DNA of 64,000 bases from Achromobacter aegrifaciens (GCF_902859735.1 NZ_CADIJY010000004.1:248001-312000), one strand, 5' to 3'; positions 36,568-46,057 are shown, counted from the stretch's first letter. Numbers and translations: made by a program. Notes: generated by a model from the sequence alone, not told the origin.

Positions 36568-38619
36568 TCAGCCCAGCCCGATGCGCCGGGCGCCCGTCCT
36601 GAACAGCGCCTCGGCATCTCCGGCCAGGCGGAAGGCCGCCAGGAAGTCGTCCACGCAGTATGAGGGATGCGTCTTGCGGATCGCGGCCAGCAGGCCGGCG
36701 GTCTCATCGTCCTTGCCGGCTATCGCCAGGCAGCAGGCCGCGATCGCCAGGATGTGCACATGGGCGTTGGGGCGGGCCGCCGCCTTCAGCGCCCAGCCGG
36801 CGGCTTCCTCGAACCGGCCCAGGCGTACCAACGCCAATGCGCGCACGGCCAGCATGCCGAACAGCAGCGGGTCGTACGGGCTCAGGTCGCGAGAATGGTC
36901 GGACGAGCCTATCGCGGCCTCGGCGTCGCCCGACTGGCAATGGACGAAGCCCAGGGTGTAGTGCGCCAGAGCGAAATTCGGGCTCAAATCCACGGCGCGC
37001 GTCAACTCGGCCAGCGATTGATCCTGGCTGCCGCGCAGCCATAGCGCCCGGCCCATGGCCCAATGCGCCGCCGGGTCGCGGTCATCGGCGATCAGGCCCT
37101 GGCCGGCGGCTTCGAACGCCATGTCGATGGCCGGCGCCTGCTCGCCCCAACGCTGGAACGCGTCCTGCCAATGGGTGAATGACAAGCCCGCGTAGGCCCG
37201 CGAGAACGTCGGATCCAGCCTCAAGGCCATCTCGAAAAAGTGCCGCGCCTGCTCGTTGTCGGCGCGGTTGAAGCGGTACATATGCCACAGGCCGCGGTGA
37301 TGGGCCTGCCAGGCGTCCAGGGAGTTTGGCGGCTTCAGAATGGCCCGGTTGCGCTCGGCGGCCTCGATTTCGATGTCGATGGCGGCCACGATCCGGTTGC
37401 CGATTTCGTCCAGGGCCAACAGGGCATCGTCCAGCTGCCGGTCGTAGACGTCCGCCCACACGATGCGCGCGGTCCGGGCTTCTATGAGTTCAACGGCTAC
37501 GGCGATGCGGTCTTGCCGACGCTGCAGCCACCCGCTCACGACATAGTCCACATTGAGCGTGCGGCCGGCCTCGTCGGGTCCCACGTTGCGCTGGTCCAGC
37601 GCGAACACCGTGCCTTGCGCTATGACGAACAGGCTGCGCAGCTTGGCCAGCCGGGTGATGATGTCATAGGCCAGGCCATCGGCCAGCCCGCCGCGCACGC
37701 CGGCCTGCGCCGAGCGGTCCACGAAGGGCATCACCGCGATCGACGCGCGGCCCGCGCGCTCCGCGGACGCCGCCTCTGACGCCGCTCCTGGCGCCGCCTC
37801 GAGCCGCGGTGTCTCGCTTGCCCGCCCCCTCAGATTCCGCCACGTATCGCGCAAGGGCCGCCAGTCCAGCCCGTCCGCCTCGAAGGCGCGGACCGCCGCG
37901 GCCAGATGCTCCTCGCCTTCGCGCCATTGACCGCGCTGCGCCAGCAAGCCCAGCAGCAGCTCATGCGCACGCCGGTCGAAGGGAGCGAGCTGCAGCCACT
38001 TGTCCAGGCAGGCGAAGGTATCGCCCGACCCTGCCGGAAGGCTGGCCGCCAGATGTTCCAGGACCGCGGCATGGCAGGCCCTCAAACGCCGGCGCTGCGC
38101 GGTCAGCCAGTTGTTGAAAAAGGGGTTGCGGTCGATCTCCAGCCCCTCGAGGAAATCGCCCGAAAACAGCGCGGCCAGCGCTTGCAGCCGCCCGCAGTCC
38201 AGCTGGGCGATGCCCTGCTGCATCGCGCTGCCGATTTCGATGGCGTCGACGTGGCAGTCGACGAGGTCCAGCCTCACCGTGTCCTGCACGGTCTCCACCC
38301 TGCGCCGGCCGGGCTCGTCCAGCAGAGTCCTGGCCTTGCTGAGACACCAGCGCAGCTCGCCGCGCGGATCGTTGGGAACGTCCCACAGCAGTTCGCACAG
38401 ATGCGCGCGTTGCACGGGATGCGGGGCCAACGCCAGATAGGCAATGAGCGCGCGCAGCTTGCGCGACGGCGGCAGCGCCAGGGCCGTGCCCGCCCGGCTG
38501 ATCGCCATGGGTCCGAGCAGGCGCAACCGGACCTCGCCGCCGGGGACGGAACCGGACGGCTGCGCGGGGCCGGCCGAACCCTCGGCCGATTCCACGCCGG
38601 CTACCACGCCCGCCTCCAT
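36568..38619 (-). CDS. BTAD/SARP-type transcriptional regulator with TolB-like domain and TPR repeats
   Basis: The 683-residue protein has a winged-helix domain of OmpR/SARP type (about residues 30-105), a bacterial transcriptional activation (BTAD) TPR domain (about 110-260), an AVMPF-type TolB-like domain (about 285-400) often seen in adenylate-cyclase-like regulators, and TPR-rich sequence to the end (about 420-660). No membrane segment is seen. It is transcribed divergently from a methyltransferase gene (125-nt gap), which it probably controls. Ligand and targets are unknown. Confidence 0.82.
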   Translation of the reverse strand: MEAGVVAGVESAEGSAGPAQPSGSVPGGEVRLRLLGPMAISRAGTALALPPSRKLRALIAYLALAPHPVQRAHLCELLWDVPNDPRGELRWCLSKARTLLDEPGRRRVETVQDTVRLDLVDCHVDAIEIGSAMQQGIAQLDCGRLQALAALFSGDFLEGLEIDRNPFFNNWLTAQRRRLRACHAAVLEHLAASLPAGSGDTFACLDKWLQLAPFDRRAHELLLGLLAQRGQWREGEEHLAAAVRAFEADGLDWRPLRDTWRNLRGRASETPRLEAAPGAASEAASAERAGRASIAVMPFVDRSAQAGVRGGLADGLAYDIITRLAKLRSLFVIAQGTVFALDQRNVGPDEAGRTLNVDYVVSGWLQRRQDRIAVAVELIEARTARIVWADVYDRQLDDALLALDEIGNRIVAAIDIEIEAAERNRAILKPPNSLDAWQAHHRGLWHMYRFNRADNEQARHFFEMALRLDPTFSRAYAGLSFTHWQDAFQRWGEQAPAIDMAFEAAGQGLIADDRDPAAHWAMGRALWLRGSQDQSLAELTRAVDLSPNFALAHYTLGFVHCQSGDAEAAIGSSDHSRDLSPYDPLLFGMLAVRALALVRLGRFEEAAGWALKAAARPNAHVHILAIAACCLAIAGKDDETAGLLAAIRKTHPSYCVDDFLAAFRLAGDAEALFRTGARRIGLG

Positions 38620-38744
38620 GGCCCGCTCTTAACTTGGATTCCGGGAAGCACGGCACACGCAAACCCGCGCGGCGCCGGTTGCGGTTCCCCGGCAGGCCCG
38701 CATCGCGCACTGCCGCATACACAGAGCCTTAACGGAGACAGACC

Positions 38745-39593
38745 ATGTCCATTTCCTCCCTCGCCACCAGCCCCGTGCGCGATTCCGCGCAGCCCGACCT
38801 GGCCGCCTTGAAGACACGCCAGCAGGGCACCTGGGCTTCCGGGGACTATGCCGTAGTCGGCACCACGCTGCAGATCGTAGGAGAACAGCTGTGCGAATCG
38901 CTGGACGTCCGCGCCGGACAGAAGGTGCTTGATGTCGCCGCCGGCAACGGCAATGCCTCGCTGGCCGCCGCCCGCCGCTGGTGCGATGTCGTTTCGACCG
39001 ACTATGTGCCCGCGCTGCTGGGACGCGGCCGCGAACGCGCCGCCGCCGAGCACTTGAAGATCGAATTCCAGGAAGCCGACGCCGAGGCCCTGCCGTTCCC
39101 GGATGGCGGATTCGACGCGGTCGTCTCGACCTTCGGGGTGATGTTCACCCCCGACCAGGACCAGGCGGCCGCCGAAATGGTCCGCGTCTGCCGCGCTGGC
39201 GGCAAGATCGGCCTGGCCAACTGGACGCCTGACGGTTTCATCGGCCAGGTCTTCAAGACCATCGGCAAGCATCTGCCGCCGCCCGCCGGGGTCAAGTCGC
39301 CGGCGCTGTGGGGCACCCGGGCCCGCATCGACGAAATGTTCGGTCCGCACGCCTCGTCGATCCAGGCCGAGCCCCGCCACTTCGTGTTCCGCTACCGCTC
39401 CCCCGAACACTGGCTGCAGGTCTTCAAGACCTACTACGGCCCCCTGCTCAAGGCGTTCGGCGCATTGGATCCGGCGGCGCAAGCCACGCTGACCAGCGAC
39501 CTCATGGTGCAGATAGACCGGTATAACCGCTCTGGCGATGGCACGATGGTCGTACCCAGCGAATACCTGGAGATCGTGGTGACGCGCCGGTGA
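38745..39593 (+). CDS. Class I SAM-dependent methyltransferase (UbiE/Methyltransf_11-like)
   Basis: The 282-residue methyltransferase has SAM-binding motif I in VLDVAAGNGNASLAAARRW (about residues 65-83), then the acidic-loop and motif post-I segment (LPFPDGGFDAVVSTFGVMF). It resembles small-molecule methylases or UbiE-type enzymes; the acceptor cannot be told. GGAG precedes the start. The adjacent divergent BTAD regulator is the probable controller. Confidence 0.88.
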   Translation: MSISSLATSPVRDSAQPDLAALKTRQQGTWASGDYAVVGTTLQIVGEQLCESLDVRAGQKVLDVAAGNGNASLAAARRWCDVVSTDYVPALLGRGRERAAAEHLKIEFQEADAEALPFPDGGFDAVVSTFGVMFTPDQDQAAAEMVRVCRAGGKIGLANWTPDGFIGQVFKTIGKHLPPPAGVKSPALWGTRARIDEMFGPHASSIQAEPRHFVFRYRSPEHWLQVFKTYYGPLLKAFGALDPAAQATLTSDLMVQIDRYNRSGDGTMVVPSEYLEIVVTRR

Positions 39594-39812
39594 CCGGACC
39601 TTGATGCCTGGCTTGGGCCGGTCCGGGCCATCCACGCGGACAGCGGACGGGAAGCGATCCATGGCGCAACGCCTTCACGGCCCCCCGCGGAATGGCCCGG
39701 GCGGCCGATGTAGAGCAACCATACGATGAGGTAGGCAATGGCGTGCCGGCCATTGCCGGACGGGGTGCGAGCCCTTATGCGGAATCATACGCCCGCCATG
39801 GCTCGCGCGCCG

Positions 39813-40673
39813 CTATAGCGCCGAGGCCAGCGCGTACTCCATATACAGCTGCCGCAGCTCGCGGCACACGGGTCCGGGCCGGCCCGTGCCGATGGGCTGG
39901 CCGTCCAGATCGATGACCGGCAGCACGAAGTGCAATGCCGACGTCAACACCAGCTCCGTCGCCCGCCGGCATTCGTCCAGCGTGAACTTGCGTTCTTCCA
40001 CCGCCACCCCGCGCTTGGCGGCCAACGCCAGCACCGCGGCGCGCGTGCAGCCCGGCAGTATCTCGCGCGACAAGGGCCGCACCACGATCCGTCCTTGCGC
40101 ATCCACCAGCAGCGCGCTCGACGACGAGCCTTCCGTCACCACGCCGTCGGCATCGACCATCAACGCCTCGAACGCGCCCGCGGCCTGCGCGGCCTGCTTG
40201 GCCAGCACCTGGGCGATCAGCGACACGCTCTTGATGTCGCGCCGCTGCCAGCGCATGTCCGGCACGCTTGCCACCCGCACGCCAGATTCCGCCAGCGGAT
40301 TCACGCGCAAGGACTTCTCGCTGACGTACATCATCACGGTGGGCTCGACGTCGGCGGGAAAAGCGAAGTCGCGCTTGCTGTCCGCGCCGCGCGTCACCTG
40401 CACATAGACGGACCCTTCGCGCAAGCCGTTGCGCAGCACCAGTTCGCGGCAACGCGCCAGCAGCGTGTCGCGCGGCAGCGGATTGCGGATGCCGACCTCG
40501 GCCAGGCTGCGCGCCAGGCGGGCGGCGTGCCGCTCGAACTCCAGCAGCAGGCCGTCGATCACCGCGATCACCTCATAGACGCCGTCGCCAAAAAGAAAGC
40601 CCCGGTCCAGCGCCGGGATGACGGCCTGCTCGGCCGGAACAAGACTGCCGTTGATATGGAAAATGGAGGACAT
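39813..40673 (-). CDS. dat: D-amino acid aminotransferase (class IV PLP enzyme)
   Basis: The 286-residue class IV aminotransferase has the Schiff-base lysine Lys148 in RWQRRDIKSVSLI and the cofactor-pairing Glu181 in VVTEGSSSS, in the places expected for Bacillus-type DAT. The FLFGDGVYEVIAVIDG segment is typical. It would convert D-amino acids and alpha-keto acids, for example D-glutamate and pyruvate/2-oxoglutarate. Being the last gene after gltIJKL-type transporter genes, with a 24-nt gap, it may supply or use D-glutamate/D-aspartate. A branched-chain or ADC-lyase role is less likely given the motifs. Confidence 0.88.
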   Translation of the reverse strand: MSSIFHINGSLVPAEQAVIPALDRGFLFGDGVYEVIAVIDGLLLEFERHAARLARSLAEVGIRNPLPRDTLLARCRELVLRNGLREGSVYVQVTRGADSKRDFAFPADVEPTVMMYVSEKSLRVNPLAESGVRVASVPDMRWQRRDIKSVSLIAQVLAKQAAQAAGAFEALMVDADGVVTEGSSSSALLVDAQGRIVVRPLSREILPGCTRAAVLALAAKRGVAVEERKFTLDECRRATELVLTSALHFVLPVIDLDGQPIGTGRPGPVCRELRQLYMEYALASAL

Positions 40674-40697
40674 GGAAGTTCTTGTGGGTAAGGGAAA

Positions 40698-41426
40698 TCA
40701 GTGGCTGATGATGCGGGACAGGAAGGCGCGCGAGCGCGCCGACGCGGCGTTGCCGAAGAACGCCTCGGCGCTGGCGTCGTCGACGATCTCTCCGGACTCC
40801 ATGAACACGACGCGGTCGGCGACGCGGCGCGCGAATCCCATTTCGTGCGTGACGACCATCATGGTCATGCCGTCGCGCGCCAACCCCGTCATTACGTCCA
40901 GCACTTCGCCGATCATTTCCGGATCCAGCGCCGAAGTCGGCTCGTCGAACAGCATCACCACCGGGTCCATGGCCAGCGCCCGCGCAATCGCGACCCGCTG
41001 CTGCTGGCCGCCCGAAAGCTGTCCCGGATGCTTGCCGCCATGCGCCGCCACGCCGACGCGCTCCAATAGCGCGGCCGCCTTCTCCAAAGCCTGCGCGCGG
41101 CTGCGGCCCAGCACGCTGACTTGCCCCAGGCAGACGTTCTCCAGCACCGTCAGATGCGGGAACAGCTCGAAATGCTGGAACACCATGCCGACGCGGGCGC
41201 GCAGCTTGGGCAGGTCCGTGCCGGGCGCGCCCACGTCGGTGCCGTCGACCACGATGCGGCCCGCATCGAAGGGTTCCAGCCGGTTCACGCATTTGATCAG
41301 CGTGGACTTGCCCGACCCGGACGGCCCGCAGACCACCACGACCTCGCCGCGCCGCACGCGCAGCGAACATTGCTTGAGCACCGGCAGATCGCCGTAGCGC
41401 TTGCCGACCTGTTCGATCTCGATCAT
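40698..41426 (-). CDS. gltL: Glutamate/aspartate-type ABC transporter ATP-binding protein
   Basis: The 242-residue ATPase has Walker A GPSGSGKST (residues 34-42), signature LSGGQQQR, Walker B VVMLFDEPTSALDPE and the H-loop VVTHEMGFA. It is a polar amino acid uptake ATPase (GltL/GlnQ type). It follows the two permease genes and precedes the aminotransferase gene. Symbol is given by operon order and by the GltI-like receptor. Confidence 0.88.
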   Translation of the reverse strand: MIEIEQVGKRYGDLPVLKQCSLRVRRGEVVVVCGPSGSGKSTLIKCVNRLEPFDAGRIVVDGTDVGAPGTDLPKLRARVGMVFQHFELFPHLTVLENVCLGQVSVLGRSRAQALEKAAALLERVGVAAHGGKHPGQLSGGQQQRVAIARALAMDPVVMLFDEPTSALDPEMIGEVLDVMTGLARDGMTMMVVTHEMGFARRVADRVVFMESGEIVDDASAEAFFGNAASARSRAFLSRIISH

Positions 41427-41453
41427 GTATGTAGACTCCTCATGGAAACAGCT

Positions 41454-42137
41454 TCAGGCCCCGATCCGGGCGCGCAGCGCCCGCACGCCGCGCGAAGCGG
41501 TGAACGAGATCACGAAAAACACCAGCGCCACCAGCATGTACATCTCCACCAGGCGGTTGTCGCGCTGCGCGATCTTGGTCGCGGCCCCAAGGAAATCCGT
41601 GAGCGACAGGACATAGACCAGCGCCGTTTCCTGGAAGATGACGATTACCTGCGTCAGCAGCACCGGCAGCATGTTGCGGAACGCCTGCGGCAGGATCACC
41701 TTGCGCAGCACCTGTCCGTGGGTAAGGCCCAGGGCGCTGCCCGCCGCATACTGGCCGTGCCCCACGCTGCCCACGCCTGCCCGGATGATCTCGGAGAAAT
41801 ACGCGGCCTCGAACAGGATGAAGGTAATGAAGGCCGACCCCATGGCGCCCAGCGCGATGGGCCGCTCAGCCCCCGTAGCCGCCTGCAATGCGTAAGGCAG
41901 GATGAAATAGATCAGGAAGATCACCAGCACCAGCGGCAGCGAGCGGAACAGGTTCACATACACCGTGGCGGGCCAGGCCAGCAGACGGCCGCCGTACAGC
42001 CGCGCAATCGCCAGCAAGGTGCCCAGCAGCAGGCCGCCCAAGGTCGACGTGAAGGTCAGCAGCAGGGTAAAGCGCAGGCCCGACAGGATCAGGTACGGCA
42101 GCGCATCGACGATGGCTTGCAGGTCGAAATCCGTCAT
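41454..42137 (-). CDS. gltK: Glutamate/aspartate-type ABC transporter permease (GltK-like)
   Basis: The 227-residue permease has about five membrane helices and the HisM/GlnP-type EAAYFSEIIRAGVGSVGHGQ loop that contacts the ATPase. Its ATG overlaps the stop of the upstream permease gene by 4 nt. A longer frame extends upstream but is a shadow of the other permease. It is translated with its partner to form the heterodimeric channel. Confidence 0.9.
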   Translation of the reverse strand: MTDFDLQAIVDALPYLILSGLRFTLLLTFTSTLGGLLLGTLLAIARLYGGRLLAWPATVYVNLFRSLPLVLVIFLIYFILPYALQAATGAERPIALGAMGSAFITFILFEAAYFSEIIRAGVGSVGHGQYAAGSALGLTHGQVLRKVILPQAFRNMLPVLLTQVIVIFQETALVYVLSLTDFLGAATKIAQRDNRLVEMYMLVALVFFVISFTASRGVRALRARIGA

Positions 42138-42889
42138 GCCCTGCCCCCTTTCGCCGCACGCCCGCCGACTGCGCGCCCCGGAATGCGCAACTTGTATTCG
42201 AGCGCCCGCATCACCACGATCACAATCAGGTTGAGCGCCAGATACGCCATGGTCGCGGTCAGGAACGCCTCGAACACCTGGAACGAAAACTCCTGCATCG
42301 CGTGAGCCTGGGCGGTCAGTTCCGCCAGCCCGATGGTCAGCGCCACCGAAGTGTTCTTGATGGTGTTCAGGCAATCCGAAGTCATGGTGGGCAGGACCGT
42401 GCGCAGCGCATTCGGCAACAGCACGTGCCAGTACAGCTGGGGCAAGGTCAGTCCCAGCGCCAGGCCCGCGTTGCGCTGCCCTTTTGGCAGGGCCTCGATC
42501 CCGGCGCGCAGCTGTTCGCCGATGCGCGCCGACATGTACATGCCGATGGACAGCGCCGCCGTGTAGAAGGACGCGTCGGGCAACTGCTTGATCCAGTCTC
42601 CGGCCGCGGCAGGCAGCAGCTCCGGCAAGACGAAGTACCACAGGAACATCTGCACGATCAGCGGGATGTTCCGGAACACTTCCACATAGACGGCCCCCGC
42701 CGCGCGCACCCCGCGGTAAGGCAGCGTGCGCGCCACGCCAACCGCCAGGCCCAGCGCCAGCGCGATCAGCCACGCCAGCGCCGCGGTCTTGACCGTCACG
42801 CTCAACCCGTCCAGCAGGGTTTGCAGATAGGTTTGCCCGCCATCGGGCGACGGGGCCAGCAGCACGCCCCAATTCCATTGATATGCCAT
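42134..42889 (-). CDS. gltJ: Glutamate/aspartate-type ABC transporter permease (GltJ-like)
   Basis: The 251-residue permease starts at 42889 with GAGAAAA as ribosome-binding site and has N-terminal MAYQWNWGVLLAPSPDGGQT like GltJ, several membrane helices, and the YMSARIGEQLRAGIEALPKG coupling loop. It pairs with the following permease, with which it overlaps by 4 nt. Together they import acidic amino acids using the GltI-like receptor. Confidence 0.9.
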   Translation of the reverse strand: MAYQWNWGVLLAPSPDGGQTYLQTLLDGLSVTVKTAALAWLIALALGLAVGVARTLPYRGVRAAGAVYVEVFRNIPLIVQMFLWYFVLPELLPAAAGDWIKQLPDASFYTAALSIGMYMSARIGEQLRAGIEALPKGQRNAGLALGLTLPQLYWHVLLPNALRTVLPTMTSDCLNTIKNTSVALTIGLAELTAQAHAMQEFSFQVFEAFLTATMAYLALNLIVIVVMRALEYKLRIPGRAVGGRAAKGGRA

Positions 42890-42971
42890 GCTTTTCTCGA
42901 TGATCAGGCCGCGCGCGGTCCCGGCCCCCGGGGCGGGGCCGCGCATCGGCGTATTGCGGCAGGTTCCGGGC

Positions 42972-43880
42972 CTAGCGGTAGGCGGCGGGATCGCCCGAAT
43001 CGGTGGGCGTGGCGACCACGCGCTTGAGCGCCTCGCTCATCGCCACGTTCAGGTTGATACCCTTGGGCGGCAGCGGGCTGCGGTACCAGCGGTCATACAG
43101 CGCCTGGAACTCGCCGCTGGCATAGAGCGTCTTGATGGTGTCGTCCACCAGCGCCTTGAACTGCGGATCGTCGCGGCGCAGCATGATGGCGTAGGGTTCG
43201 ATCGACAGAGACTCGTCGGACACCTCGTAGCGGTCCGGCTGCTTGGCGTTGGCGATCAGGCCGTAGAGCAGGATGTCGTCCATGACGAAAGCGGCGGCGC
43301 GGCCGGTCTCGACCATCAGAAAGCCTTCCGCGTGTTCCTTCACGGGCACGATCCTCATGCCCAGCCCGCGCTTTTCGTTCAGCTCGTTGATCTGGCGGAT
43401 GTTCGCGGTCCCGGAGGTCGAGGCCACGACCTTGCCCTTCAGATCGTCGACGCTGCGCAACTTGGAAGACTTCTGGCTGAGGAACCGGTTGCCGGTGACG
43501 AAGGTCGTGACCGAGAACGCCACCTGCTGCTGGCGGTCCAGGGTGTTGGAAGTCGAGGCGCATTCCAGGTCTATGGTGCCGTTGCCCATCAGCGGAATGC
43601 GCGTGGCGGAGGTGACGGGCAGATACTTCACCTGGATGTCGCTGCGCTTCAGACGGGCCTGCACCGCGCTGACGATGCGATTGCAGATGTCGATCGAGTA
43701 GCCGACAGGCTTCTGGTTGCCGTCGTAGTAGGAAAACGGAATCGAGGTCTCGCGATGGCCGATGGTGATCGCGCCGGTGTCCGCGACCTTCTTCAGCGTG
43801 CCGTCCAGCTGCTGGGCCGCGACGGGGCCTGCCATTGCAACCGTCAATGCCGCGATCAATGCCTTGATGGAAAGTGCCAT
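42972..43880 (-). CDS. gltI: Glutamate/aspartate-binding periplasmic protein (GltI-like)
   Basis: The 302-residue binding protein has a signal peptide ending at PVAA-QQ and the GltI pattern (GHRETSIPFSYYDG, then NGTIDLECASTSNT and the FVMDDILL segment). It should bind L-glutamate/L-aspartate, or the D-forms used by the neighbouring aminotransferase. The start at 43880 has AAGGAG six nt upstream; an alternative ATG seven codons further upstream lacks a site. It is the first transport gene of the operon downstream of the LysR gene. Confidence 0.92.
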   Translation of the reverse strand: MALSIKALIAALTVAMAGPVAAQQLDGTLKKVADTGAITIGHRETSIPFSYYDGNQKPVGYSIDICNRIVSAVQARLKRSDIQVKYLPVTSATRIPLMGNGTIDLECASTSNTLDRQQQVAFSVTTFVTGNRFLSQKSSKLRSVDDLKGKVVASTSGTANIRQINELNEKRGLGMRIVPVKEHAEGFLMVETGRAAAFVMDDILLYGLIANAKQPDRYEVSDESLSIEPYAIMLRRDDPQFKALVDDTIKTLYASGEFQALYDRWYRSPLPPKGINLNVAMSEALKRVVATPTDSGDPAAYR

Positions 43881-43981
43881 GCTTTTCTCCTTGGGATTCA
43901 TGTACTTGTGGGGTGCTGCGCAGGACTCGCCGCCGAGCGCGCCCGTCTCCCTGCCGTGGCGGGAGCTTCGGGCGCGGCCAG

Positions 43982-44881
43982 TCAACGTTGGGTATAGAGG
44001 TTGAACACGCGCTCCACCGGCTCTTGGGCTGGTCCCTGGCGGCGCGCATACATGCAGATCTGCATCGGGACGGCGCAGCGCCGGTCCTTGATCGCCACGA
44101 TCTCTCCCGCGTCCACCGACACCCGGGCGCTGGACTCGGGCAGCCACGCCAAACCCACGCCGGCGCTGACCAGCGTGCGGGCGCCGTCCACGAAATCGGT
44201 TTCGCAGACGCGCTGCAGGACGGGGCGTTGCAAGAGGTCGCCGCAAGACAGGTCGACCAGCCGCCGGAAATAGGCGCCCTGGGCGTGCGACACATAGGGG
44301 TAACGCGCGGCAGAATCGGCGTCGTACAGCGCGGTCTCGTCCACCGGCATCGTGGCGGGGCGGAACAGGCGCAGGAAGTCGGGCTCCATGCCGGTCCTCA
44401 TATAGGCTTGCGGATCCAGCTGTATGTCTTCCGCGGCGTGGCGAAAGCACACCAGCAGGTCCACCACGCCGGCCGCCAGCCACTCCACCGAATCATGCAC
44501 ATTGCCCACATGCAGGCGCAGCGACTCGACCCCGCTCTCTTCCTTCCAACGGACGCACCAGCCCGGGAAGTGCGAGGTTGCCAGGCAATGGGGCATGGCC
44601 ACCCTGAGGACCGCGCCGTCATGGCCGGTGACGCCGGCCTCGCCGCGCGCATCCACCACCTTGCGCACGATTTCGGCGGCGTTGGAACGGAACTGTTCGC
44701 CCGCCGCCGTCAGACGCAAGGGAAAGCAGCCGCGGTCTATCAGCGCGGCGCCCGCCCAGGTTTCCAGGGACTGGATGCGGCGGCTGAACGCCGACTGCGA
44801 TACATGCCGCAGCTCAGCCGCCGTGGTGAACTGTCCGCATTCCGCCAAGGTCAGGAAATCCTGGAACCAACGTAGATCCAT
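43982..44881 (-). CDS. LysR-family transcriptional regulator
   Basis: The 299-residue LysR protein opens with MDLRWFQDFLTLAECGQFTT and a recognition helix in SQSAFSRRIQSLE, followed by an effector domain; N-terminal sequence resembles the HypT/YjiE group. It lies immediately upstream of gltI on the same strand (101-nt gap) and likely regulates the gltIJKL-dat operon. A perfect palindrome with T-N11-A spacing lies 60 nt before its start. Confidence 0.9.
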   Translation of the reverse strand: MDLRWFQDFLTLAECGQFTTAAELRHVSQSAFSRRIQSLETWAGAALIDRGCFPLRLTAAGEQFRSNAAEIVRKVVDARGEAGVTGHDGAVLRVAMPHCLATSHFPGWCVRWKEESGVESLRLHVGNVHDSVEWLAAGVVDLLVCFRHAAEDIQLDPQAYMRTGMEPDFLRLFRPATMPVDETALYDADSAARYPYVSHAQGAYFRRLVDLSCGDLLQRPVLQRVCETDFVDGARTLVSAGVGLAWLPESSARVSVDAGEIVAIKDRRCAVPMQICMYARRQGPAQEPVERVFNLYTQR

Positions 44882-44940
44882 TGCAACCGCCGCGCCGTCA
44901 GAGTGAATGCGAGGCAGTATAGGGACCGCGCCCGGCGGGC

Positions 44941-44959
44941 TTATGCATAGTTTGCATAA
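44941..44959. promoter_or_regulatory. LysR-type operator palindrome
   Basis: TTATGCATAGTTTGCATAA is a perfect 7-bp inverted repeat with a 5-nt centre and contains TGCATAGTTTGCA (T-N11-A). It precedes the LysR gene and probably mediates autoregulation. Confidence 0.7.
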
Positions 44960-44995
44960 CGCCCCCGCAGTCAGGGTTACTCCCGACTTTTCCGT

Positions 44996-46057
44996 CTAGG
45001 GCAGGTTTTCCCGGAAGATCACCTGGCTGCGCGCCAGCTCCACCCCGTTCATCGGACTGCGCTTGTCGCGCAGGTTGCAGAATATGCGCACGCAGCTCAT
45101 CAGCGCCTCCATCGGGCTTTGCGTGATGACGGCGTCCATGGTGCCGTCGATCAGCAGCGCGCGGGTGTCGGGCGTGAGGCCGTGGCCGATGAAGACCACC
45201 CGGTGTTGCTGCCCGGCTTCCTTCAGCGCGCGCGCCACGCCGTCGGACGCGCCGCCGATGTTGTAGATGCCGGCCAGCTGCGGATACTGCTCCAGCAGCT
45301 GGCGGGTCTGTTCGTAATTGCGCTGCGCGTCGTCGTAGCCTTCGCGCAGGTCCACCACCTGCATGGCCTGGAACTGTTCGGCGTACAGCTGCAGGAAGCC
45401 GCCTTCCCGCTCTTCGTGGGCGCGGTAGTGGCGCGACCCGGCGATCAGCGCCACGTGCGCCGCGCGCGACCCGATGAAGCGTGCGATCAGGTAGCCCGCG
45501 GTGCGCCCGGCCGCGCGGTTGTCCAGGCCCACATAGGCCACGCGGGCGCTGTTGGCCAGATCGGAGATCAGCGTCACCGCAGGCACGCCCTGCTGCGCCA
45601 GCAGGTTGACGGCCTCACGCACCGCCGGGTGTTCCAGCGCCATGAAGGCGATGCCGTCGGCGCGCTTGCCGTGCTTGGCCAGGGCCTGCGCCAGCGCGTC
45701 CGGATTGAAGCTCTCCACGTACTCGACCTGGCACCTGGCGTTGAGCGGCCCGAAGTGCTCCTGCGCATAGCTGACGGTATCGCCCAGCATGCGCAGGTAG
45801 CGGTTGCTGCCGCGCGGCAGCAGGAACACCAGCCGCAAGGGTTCCGGCGCCGCGGCCGCACGGACCTCCTGTTCCGGCAGATAGTCCAGTTCGATGGCCG
45901 CCTTGAAGACTTTCTGGGCGGTACTGGCGCGCACGCCGGGCCTGCGGTTCAGGACCCGGTCGGCCGTGGCGGTGGACACTCCTGCGCGCTCCGCCACATC
46001 GGCCAGACGCGCGAGCTTGCGTTCGGGAGGCATGCGATTCACATCAAAATCCATCAT
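44996..46057 (-). CDS. LacI-family transcriptional regulator
   Basis: The 353-residue repressor has an N-terminal helix-turn-helix (LADVAERAGVSTATADRVLN, residues 18-37) and a periplasmic-binding-like sugar-binding core. It is divergent from the TRAP/RuBisCO-like operon and is the expected repressor of that pathway, with a pathway sugar acid as inducer. Two adjacent ATG codons are possible starts; no clear ribosome-binding site is visible. Confidence 0.9.
   Translation of the reverse strand: MMDFDVNRMPPERKLARLADVAERAGVSTATADRVLNRRPGVRASTAQKVFKAAIELDYLPEQEVRAAAAPEPLRLVFLLPRGSNRYLRMLGDTVSYAQEHFGPLNARCQVEYVESFNPDALAQALAKHGKRADGIAFMALEHPAVREAVNLLAQQGVPAVTLISDLANSARVAYVGLDNRAAGRTAGYLIARFIGSRAAHVALIAGSRHYRAHEEREGGFLQLYAEQFQAMQVVDLREGYDDAQRNYEQTRQLLEQYPQLAGIYNIGGASDGVARALKEAGQQHRVVFIGHGLTPDTRALLIDGTMDAVITQSPMEALMSCVRIFCNLRDKRSPMNGVELARSQVIFRENLP

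Noticed and set aside
42138-42878. Extension of the GltK-like permease upstream of 42137
   Set aside because: The extension is an out-of-frame reading of the GltJ-like permease gene; ATG at 42137 overlaps the stop of that gene, as is normal for coupled permeases.
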